Positions 1 to 4,916 of a stretch of 7,637 nucleotides of DNA are shown piece by piece. The notes under the pieces are model-generated. The model searched no databases. It was not told the origin of the DNA and saw only the letters and a list, made by a program, of their open reading frames with translations. Origin of the DNA: Lachnospiraceae bacterium (GTDB lineage: Bacteria > Bacillota_A > Clostridia > Lachnospirales > Lachnospiraceae); assembly GCA_900764695.1 (NCBI GenBank), contig CAAFOY010000005.1, forward strand, positions 1 through 7,637, given 5' to 3'. Within the stretch, counting starts at the first letter, position 1; each line of letters starts with the position of its first letter. Both the position numbers and the translations under genes were made by a program.

Positions 1-142
1 AAATTTTCGTATATTTTCGTTTCCAATTACGTGTCGTGGAACGAAAACGCTACACCACAAGTAATTTATTCAAATTTTCATATATTTTCGTTTCTAATTA
101 CGTGTCAGAGAATAAAAATGTTATATCACACGTAAGCTTGCC
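1..142. repeat. Two tandem imperfect 71-bp repeats, each carrying a hairpin
   Basis: Unit 1 is 1-71 and unit 2 is 72-142; by hand count 54 of 71 positions agree, and many of the differences are transitions. The first 35 bases are the most conserved. Each unit contains an inverted repeat. In unit 1, arms 25-38 and 53-66 pair at 12 of 14 columns. In unit 2, TTACGTGT (98-105) pairs perfectly with ACACGTAA (128-135), followed by a C-C mismatch and further pairs. The C-C mismatch sits at the same register in both units (35/56 and 106/127). The loop carries a shared A-rich core (40-49 and 111-120). The array may continue upstream of the window. No protein is recognisable here. It could be an intergenic REP/MITE-like element, a structured RNA or a protein-binding array; the sequence does not decide which. 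Confidence 0.75.
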
Positions 143-154
143 TAGTCGCAGGCA

Positions 155-195
155 ATTACGGAATATAGAACCGAAAATGTTGTGACATCCGTAAT
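155..195. repeat. Third, diverged hairpin unit of the same repeat family
   Basis: ATTACGGA (155-162) and TCCGTAAT (188-195) form a perfect 8-bp inverted repeat with the same arm spacing as the two upstream units. The core AACCGAAAATG (169-179) lies in the loop where unit 1 has AACGAAAACG and unit 2 has AATAAAAATG. Relative to unit 2, the arm pairs T-A (103/130) and G-C (104/129) are replaced by G-C (161/189) and A-T (162/188), so pairing is kept while the sequence changes. The conserved 5' half of the 71-bp unit is absent. In its place is a small hairpin, TTGCCT (138-143) with AGGCAA (150-155). This is therefore a mosaic or decayed copy. Confidence 0.65.
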
Positions 196-225
196 GGGTA
201 TCGTAAACTGGCCTATACTGAACCC

Positions 226-248
226 CCAGGGCGTGTACACCGCCCTGG
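226..248. other. GC-rich perfect hairpin, 8-bp stem
   Basis: CCAGGGCG (226-233) and CGCCCTGG (241-248) are exact reverse complements around a 7-base loop, in a GC-rich patch unlike the surrounding AT-rich DNA. No T-run follows on either strand, so it is not a normal intrinsic terminator. Ten bases downstream is another copy of the repeat core, ACCGAAAATG (259-268), which suggests this patch belongs to the same repeat cluster. Its role is unknown. Confidence 0.6.
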
Positions 249-449
249 ATGACTTTGTACCGAAAATGAGAAGAGAAATCTTCAAAAAAATCAGCTTACT
301 TAAAAGGCATTTCTCACACAAAAATATGACAAATCAAATAACTTGTAAGATATTTTGTACACCATATTTTTCCAACCTATAATTTTCCTATAAAAAATGT
401 AAAAATATATAATAAAAATATTTCAAATTGTGTTATTTTGTAATGAAAA
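249..449. other. Non-coding AT-rich leader region, no gene seen
   Basis: This stretch becomes steadily more AT-rich towards the promoter. It holds a small hairpin with a GAAA loop (GAAGA 270-274, TCTTC 279-283) followed by a run of A, and one isolated copy of the repeat core at 259-268. A 66-codon open frame (182-382) crosses it, but that frame also runs through the arms of the third hairpin and the GC-rich hairpin, has no ribosome binding site and matches no family I know. I treat the whole interval as intergenic. Confidence 0.55.
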
Positions 450-458
450 TGTTATAAT
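428..458 (+). promoter_or_regulatory. Sigma-A type promoter with extended -10, for the NlpC/P60 gene
   Basis: TGTTATAAT (450-458) is a perfect TATAAT hexamer (453-458) with the upstream TG of an extended -10. The -35 is weak: TTGTGT (428-433) at a 19-bp spacing, or TGTTAT (431-436) at 16 bp. An extended -10 commonly makes up for a poor -35. Transcription would start around 465 and give a leader of about 30 bases before the ATG at 497, so the upstream hairpin repeats would lie outside this transcript. Confidence 0.6.
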
Positions 459-496
459 AATGTGATAAATGAAAAAAGGACGAGCAACATAAGAGA

Positions 497-1852
497 ATGA
501 AAAAGAAAATTATAGTGGCATCAGTGTTTACAGTAGCCTTAATTGGCGGAATTATAGGAATTAAATCTGTTTCAGGAGGACATCACACAAGTGGAGCGGA
601 GACGAAGATTGTACAGAAAACAACAATTCAGGAAACAACTACGGCAGTGCAACATGAGACAAAGGCACCTGTAGAAACTAAGAAAAAGGTTGATTTGATT
701 TTTCCTGAAAATTATAAGAATGTAAGTGCAATAAAGATTGAAAAGAAGAAGGTCAAGTCTGAAGATGATTCAGATGAGATGGTTGAAATATACGAGAAGG
801 ACGATGAAAAGTCTAAAGTTGTAGGAATCGGTGTAGATGGCAGTTATGTTAAGATTCTTAAAAAAGGAAAAAAATTTTACCAGATTAAATCTGACAAGAT
901 TACAGGATATGTTAAGAAAGAAAATGTAGTAACAGGCAAGAAGGCGAAGGAAGTTTTAATTGAAGCCAAGGACGTTATTGTAAAGGTTAAAGCGAAGAAA
1001 ACAGAACTTAGAAGCGAAGATAATAAGAAATCAAAAGTTTTGTCTAATCTACAGGAGAAGGCAGAATATCCAATAACAGATATAAGCAAGGACAAGAAGT
1101 GGATTAAAGTAGAGAGAACATCCACAATGTCAGGATGGGTTAAGACTAAAGATGTTACGGTAAAGATTCACAAGGAATATTTGTATACCCCAGAAGAATA
1201 TGATGATATGCTTGAGCAGGAATGGGCAGCTAATGCCATTACATATACTTTGGAAGAAACTTCTCTTCCAAAAGAAGGCGAAGCAGCAGAGTTTTTGAAA
1301 TATGCAACACAATTCCTTGGGAACAGATATGTTTGGGGTGGAACAAGTCTTACAAGCGGAGCAGACTGTTCAGGTTTTACAATGTCTTTGTTTAAAAATT
1401 TTGGATATAGTTTAAGCAGAACGGCAGCAGAGCAGGCTCACAATGGCAAAGCAGTAAAAAGTAACAAGCTTAAACCGGGAGATTTAGTATTTTATCATAC
1501 AGACAGAAAAAACAAGAATAGAATAAGTCATGTTGCTATTTATATTGGCGACGGGAAGATTCTTCATTCTGCAAACAAGACTCAGGGTGTAATAATTTCA
1601 AGACTTGGCAATCCTTGTGCCGCAAGACGCATTTTAAGTGGAAAGTCAGTAAAAAAAGACAAGGATAAAGATAAAGAGAAAACAGCAGTTGTATCAACAA
1701 AGAAAGATATTAAACGATTAAATCAGGAAACAACAACTGAAGAAGAAAGTTCAACTGTTGAAATAGAAAAAACGACACAAGTTCCTAATACTACAGAAGT
1801 GGAAACAACTACAAAGGTAGAGGAAACTGAAAGTTGTACAGATGAAGAATAA
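497..1852 (+). CDS. Secreted or membrane-anchored NlpC/P60 (C40) cell-wall endopeptidase with two SH3-like domains
   Basis: This 451-residue protein probably cleaves peptide stems in peptidoglycan outside the membrane. An N-terminal Lys cluster and a hydrophobic stretch (about residues 5-22) form a signal peptide or anchor. A Thr/Gln/Glu-rich linker (37-62) follows. Two SH3b-like domains (about 95-146 and 160-223, the second ending in a GWVKTKDV segment) would bind the wall. The NlpC/P60 domain (about 262-380) has Cys291 in the DCSGF motif, His345 in SHVAIYIG and His357 in ILHSAN as the likely catalytic residues. The C-terminal tail (383-451) is first Lys/Asp-rich, then Thr/Glu-rich with repeated ETTT blocks, and has no sortase motif. 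A purine-rich AAAAAAGGA ends 16 bases before the ATG, rather far for a Shine-Dalgarno, but no in-frame start lies closer. The gene is monocistronic. The family is certain; the exact bond cleaved is not. Confidence 0.93.
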   Translation: MKKKIIVASVFTVALIGGIIGIKSVSGGHHTSGAETKIVQKTTIQETTTAVQHETKAPVETKKKVDLIFPENYKNVSAIKIEKKKVKSEDDSDEMVEIYEKDDEKSKVVGIGVDGSYVKILKKGKKFYQIKSDKITGYVKKENVVTGKKAKEVLIEAKDVIVKVKAKKTELRSEDNKKSKVLSNLQEKAEYPITDISKDKKWIKVERTSTMSGWVKTKDVTVKIHKEYLYTPEEYDDMLEQEWAANAITYTLEETSLPKEGEAAEFLKYATQFLGNRYVWGGTSLTSGADCSGFTMSLFKNFGYSLSRTAAEQAHNGKAVKSNKLKPGDLVFYHTDRKNKNRISHVAIYIGDGKILHSANKTQGVIISRLGNPCAARRILSGKSVKKDKDKDKEKTAVVSTKKDIKRLNQETTTEEESSTVEIEKTTQVPNTTEVETTTKVEETESCTDEE

Positions 1853-1893
1853 ACATAAAAAAGAGTTGTACTAAAAAATGTATAGTAAGTGAG

Positions 1894-1943
1894 AATGGGC
1901 TACTATCTTTGTAAAATAAAATTTGCAAAGATAGTGGCCCATT
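1894..1943 (+). terminator. 22-bp hairpin between convergent genes, likely terminator
   Basis: Arms 1894-1915 and 1922-1943 pair continuously over 22 bp, counting two G-U wobbles (1901/1936 and 1912/1925), around a 6-base loop. It starts 41 bases after the NlpC/P60 stop and 34 bases short of the end of the convergent GNAT locus. A moderate T-rich tail (TTTAATGTTTTG) follows on the plus strand. The minus-strand side has a poorer T tract, so it serves the plus-strand gene best but may stop transcripts from both sides. The stem is longer than most intrinsic terminators. Confidence 0.72.
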
Positions 1944-1977
1944 TAATGTTTTGTGGAATAGTATAAAAGTTGAATTT

Positions 1978-2340
1978 TTATAGATTATCATAATAAATAA
2001 TTTCTGATGTGGTAATAAAGTTAAGTTTCTTATAAAGATTATATGCCGGAACGTTTTCTTTTGTAACGTGAAGTATAATATTTTTGCATATATTTTTTAT
2101 GTCATATAAAGAATATTGTAAAAGAAGTTTGCTGTAACCATTGCCACGAAAAGCTTCATTAATTTCAACATTATGAATGCATCCACAGGTTTCAAAAATG
2201 CTTACGAAACAGGAACCAATGTTGTTATTATCTTTAAAAATCTCAAATATAATTTCATCTTCATTTTCTGTTTTCTTAAAATCAATTGAACAGTCAAAGG
2301 ATGAAGGCTTTTCGACAATGTTGTCTGTGTTAATAACCAT
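1978..2340 (-). CDS. C-terminal GNAT domain of a split double acetyltransferase
   Basis: Read from ATG 2340 this gives 120 residues with the core of a GNAT acetyltransferase, which would move an acetyl group from acetyl-CoA to an amine; the substrate cannot be told. Beta strands lie at about 29-36, 41-49 and 53-60. Motif A follows with an acetyl-CoA-binding-type R-G-N-G-Y segment (R65-G68-Y69), then a strand NIILHVT (87-93) and motif B with AYNLYKKLNF (99-108). The usual N-terminal strand and helices are missing, as expected if it is the second half of a longer protein. Its frame stays open upstream to 2502 inside the first GNAT ORF, without recognisable domain sequence there. The start ATG overlaps the end of that ORF (11 bases, 2330-2340) and has no clear ribosome binding site, so it would depend on reinitiation, frameshifting or a repaired frame. 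Confidence 0.7.
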   Translation of the reverse strand: MVINTDNIVEKPSSFDCSIDFKKTENEDEIIFEIFKDNNNIGSCFVSIFETCGCIHNVEINEAFRGNGYSKLLLQYSLYDIKNICKNIILHVTKENVPAYNLYKKLNFITTSEIIYYDNL

Positions 2341-2839
2341 TGGTTCTAAGAAAATTTGGAGCTGTCTTATTATCTTTTGCAACAGGAATGGAAATATAGA
2401 AATCTTCCATTTCATAAGAAAGCTTCTCCATAAGATAATTGCCAATGTTATTATTGCGATATTCGGGCAATACAAAGCCACAAATTTCTGCAGTTGATTC
2501 ATCTATAAGATAGATGGAAATAAAACCTACAATTGTTTTATCTTTTTTTGCAATAATGACTTTTGAATAATCATCTTCAGTATTATTATCTTTTATATTT
2601 TCATTCGGTTCATTATCAATAGTTGTTTCACAATCCTCGTTATCAATAAAAAATGTATTCTTAACATTATCAAATTTATTACATATATTAGCAATATTAG
2701 ACAGATCTTCATAAAGTTTATCATTTATTTCAGATATAAATTCAAACGTAAGATTATCTAAATCTATTTCAGAGCTATTTTTTGCATTAGAATTACAATT
2801 ATTATTAGAATCACAATCTGTTTTAAAATTATAGTTCAT
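2330..2839 (-). CDS. N-terminal GNAT domain of a split double acetyltransferase
   Basis: This 169-residue protein opens with an Asn-rich, low-complexity segment (about 2-24), then a poorly conserved acidic region and a GNAT core. Strands VIIAKKDKTIVGFISIYLI (94-112) lead to motif A, GFVLPEYRNNNIGNYLMEKL (121-140). There the usual R-x-x-G-x-G/A loop reads R128-N-N-N131-I-G133, with Asn in place of the first Gly. Motif B is AKDNKTAPNFLRTNGY (154-169). Translation stops right after this NGY, where GNAT proteins normally continue with another strand. The continuation (NTDNIVEK) is present one base out of frame, so a single-base change has probably split a roughly 290-residue double-GNAT gene. I chose ATG 2839 over the in-frame TTG at 2860 because GGAG (2849-2852) lies nine bases upstream. 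It is divergent from nfo. Substrate unknown. Confidence 0.75.
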   Translation of the reverse strand: MNYNFKTDCDSNNNCNSNAKNSSEIDLDNLTFEFISEINDKLYEDLSNIANICNKFDNVKNTFFIDNEDCETTIDNEPNENIKDNNTEDDYSKVIIAKKDKTIVGFISIYLIDESTAEICGFVLPEYRNNNIGNYLMEKLSYEMEDFYISIPVAKDNKTAPNFLRTNGY

Positions 2840-2848
2840 ATTATTAGT

Positions 2849-2854
2849 CTCCGC
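2849..2854 (-). promoter_or_regulatory. Ribosome binding site GCGGAG that fixes the GNAT start
   Basis: On the minus strand GCGGAG ends nine bases before ATG 2839. A start at TTG 2860 would place this site inside the coding region and would have no comparable signal upstream, so ATG 2839 is preferred. Confidence 0.7.
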
Positions 2855-2881
2855 TTTCAATAAAAATTACTTAATTAGAGT

Positions 2882-2909
2882 ATCATAAAGATAAAAATAA
2901 TCCAACAAA
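2882..2909 (-). promoter_or_regulatory. Possible promoter for the GNAT locus
   Basis: On the minus strand a TATGAT -10 (2882-2887) lies 16 bp downstream of a TTTGTT -35 (2904-2909). The predicted start is about 30-40 bases upstream of ATG 2839. The spacing fits, but in DNA this AT-rich chance matches are common. Confidence 0.35.
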
Positions 2910-2931
2910 AATAGTAAAACCTTATGGAATG

Positions 2932-2940
2932 TGGTATATT
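2932..2940 (+). promoter_or_regulatory. Possible extended -10 promoter for the nfo cluster
   Basis: TGGTATATT combines the extended TG with a TATATT -10 (2935-2940). No good -35 is present at the usual distance. The leader to the nfo ATG would be about 65 bases. It points away from the GNAT promoter candidate, consistent with a divergent intergenic region. Confidence 0.35.
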
Positions 2941-3011
2941 GTTTTAGGTAAAATCAATATAAAACAGATAATATTAAAATCAAGAATAGAAAGTTAAAAA
3001 TGGTATAGCAT

Positions 3012-3920
3012 ATGAAATTAAAAATAGGTTCTCATGTTGGAATGAGTGGAAAGGATATGCTTTTAGGTTCAGCTAAGGAAGCTTATTCATATGGAGCAAA
3101 TGTGTTTATGGCGTATACAGGTGCTCCACAAAATACGCGCAGAAAAGAAATAAGTGAATTAAAAATAAAAGAAGCATGGGAGTATATGGCACATCATAAT
3201 ATAGATGAAATAGTGATTCACGCACCATATATTATTAATCTTGCCAATACAATAAAACCGGAAACTTACGAAATAGCAGAAAAGTTTTTGGCAACAGAAT
3301 TGGAAAGAACAGAGGCAATGGGAAGCAGAATTATGGTTCTTCATCCGGGTTCACATGTTGGAGCAGGAGTTGATGCAGGAATTAATCAGATAGTGAAAGG
3401 CATTAACAATGTGCTAACTAAGGATAGTAAGGCATGTATTGCCCTTGAAACAATGGCAGGAAAGGGCAGCGAAATAGGAAGAAATTTTGAAGAACTTGCA
3501 AGAATATATGATGGAGTAGTTTACAATGACAAGCTTAGAGTTTGTTTTGATACATGTCATGTTAATGATGCCGGGTATGACCTTGTTAACGATTTAAGCG
3601 GAGTTTTTGAAAAGTTTGACAAGGTTATCGGAACAGACCAGATTGGTGTTTTTCATATTAATGATAGCAAGAACGTGCTTGGTGCAGGAAAAGACCGACA
3701 CGAAAATATAGGTTTTGGAAACATTGGATATGACACTTTAAGACAAATAATTTATATGGAACAGTTTGAAAATATTCCAAAGATTCTTGAAACACCTTAT
3801 GTTAAAGATCCGGAAAACAGCAAAAAATCTTATGCACCATATAAGTTTGAAATAGAAATGATTAAGAAAGGAGAGTTTAATACTAACTTGCAGAATGAAA
3901 TCCTGCAAAATGGCAGATAG
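3012..3920 (+). CDS. nfo: Deoxyribonuclease IV (endonuclease IV, AP endonuclease)
   Basis: This 302-residue protein cuts the DNA backbone 5' to abasic sites in base excision repair, in the cytoplasm. All the metal ligands of the trinuclear zinc site of endonuclease IV can be placed: H70 (IHAPY), H111 (HPGSH), E146 (ALETMAG), D180 and H183 (CFDTCH), H215 (FHINDSK), D228 and H230 (DRHENIG) and E260 (ILETP). The N-terminal IGSHVG is also typical. Length is slightly over the usual 280-285, from a short hydrophilic C-terminal tail. The ATG has no clear Shine-Dalgarno. An ATG at 3000 is in frame but is closed by TAG two codons later, so 3012 is the first usable start. It is the first gene of a likely cluster with the AEC transporter and pepF; the transporter follows with a gap of four bases or a short overlap. 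The assignment is firm. Confidence 0.96.
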   Translation: MKLKIGSHVGMSGKDMLLGSAKEAYSYGANVFMAYTGAPQNTRRKEISELKIKEAWEYMAHHNIDEIVIHAPYIINLANTIKPETYEIAEKFLATELERTEAMGSRIMVLHPGSHVGAGVDAGINQIVKGINNVLTKDSKACIALETMAGKGSEIGRNFEELARIYDGVVYNDKLRVCFDTCHVNDAGYDLVNDLSGVFEKFDKVIGTDQIGVFHINDSKNVLGAGKDRHENIGFGNIGYDTLRQIIYMEQFENIPKILETPYVKDPENSKKSYAPYKFEIEMIKKGEFNTNLQNEILQNGR

Positions 3921-3924
3921 TATT

Positions 3925-4872
3925 ATGGACAGTTTAATTTATAGCTTAAATGCTACAGTACCCGTTTTTGTGGTTATTGTAGTTGGATATTTACTTAAAA
4001 GAATAGGATGGATAAATCAGGGATTTATTGAGGCATCCAATAAAATAAATTTTAAAGTTACTTTGCCGGCACTTTTAATACAGGACATGGTAAACAATAA
4101 CTTTATGGAAAAATTTGAATTAGGTTATGTTATTTTTTGTGCCGTTGCAACAACAATAAGCATACTTACAATGTGGTTTCTTGCAAGAATTTTTATGAAA
4201 GATAAATCAATTATAGGAGAGTTTGTTCAGGCTTCCTACAGAAGCAGCGCTGCAGTACTTGGAGCGGCATTTATCTTAAATATTTATTCAGATACTGGAA
4301 TGGTTCCACTGATGATAATTGGTGCAGTTCCACTTTACAACATATTTGCTGTAATAATTCTTACAGTGGAATGTCCCGAAAAAGGTGCAGGTCAGTCAAA
4401 AACTTTGTCATCAACGTTAAAGGGAATAGCTACAAACCCTATTATTTTAAGTATTGTTGCAGGGGTTATTTTGTCAGTGCTTAATGTACATTTTCCTAAA
4501 ATGCTTGATAACACCATTTCTAATTTTTCAAAGATGGCAACACCACTTGCACTTATTGCAATAGGTGGAAGTTTTGAGTTTGGCAAGGCACTTCAAAAGA
4601 TTAAACCGGCAGTTATAGCAACTGTAATGAAGCTTGTTGGCTGGGCTTTAGTATTCCTTCCAATTGCAATATGGCTTGGATATAGGGACGCAAAATTAAT
4701 GGCAATAGTAATTATGCTTGCCTCACCAGCAACACCAAGTTGTTACATAATGTCAAGAAGTATGCACAGCGAAGGAACTCTAACAAGCAGTGTTATTGTT
4801 TTGACAACAATGTGTTCAGCATTCACAATTACGGCAATTATCTATATTTTAAGAGCAATGGGACTTGTTTAA
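3925..4872 (+). CDS. AEC-family (auxin efflux carrier-like) membrane transporter
   Basis: This is a hydrophobic protein of 315 residues from ATG 3925, with about ten membrane segments in the two five-helix blocks typical of the AEC family. Bacterial members move organic anions such as malate, malonate or related metabolites; the substrate here cannot be inferred. The N-terminus MDSLIYSLNATVPVFVVIVVGYLL followed by NKINFKVTLPALLIQDM is characteristic, as is the late segment MLASPATPSCYIMSRSM. Earlier in-frame ATGs at 3895 (325 residues) and 3910 would overlap the end of nfo. I prefer 3925 because its first residues match the usual family start and it falls four bases after the nfo stop. None of the three has a close Shine-Dalgarno; a good AAAGGAGAG lies at 3867-3875. 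Translation is probably coupled to nfo. The family is certain, the start and substrate are not. Confidence 0.88.
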   Translation: MDSLIYSLNATVPVFVVIVVGYLLKRIGWINQGFIEASNKINFKVTLPALLIQDMVNNNFMEKFELGYVIFCAVATTISILTMWFLARIFMKDKSIIGEFVQASYRSSAAVLGAAFILNIYSDTGMVPLMIIGAVPLYNIFAVIILTVECPEKGAGQSKTLSSTLKGIATNPIILSIVAGVILSVLNVHFPKMLDNTISNFSKMATPLALIAIGGSFEFGKALQKIKPAVIATVMKLVGWALVFLPIAIWLGYRDAKLMAIVIMLASPATPSCYIMSRSMHSEGTLTSSVIVLTTMCSAFTITAIIYILRAMGLV

Positions 4873-4916
4873 AAGAAAAAGAAAGGTAATTCATTTAGGA
4901 ATTATGTGGTATTGAA

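Noticed and set aside
1..195. CRISPR array
   Set aside because: The units are directly adjacent 71-bp imperfect repeats with diverged sequence, not identical short repeats separated by unique spacers, and no cas genes are present.
182..382. 66-residue plus-strand open frame upstream of the hydrolase
   Set aside because: It runs through the third hairpin's right arm and the GC-rich hairpin, has no ribosome binding site and resembles no family I know; the structure explains the sequence better.
2177..2497. 106-residue plus-strand open frame
   Set aside because: It is antisense to the GNAT locus, whose minus-strand frames carry recognisable GNAT motifs; the plus-strand protein has none.
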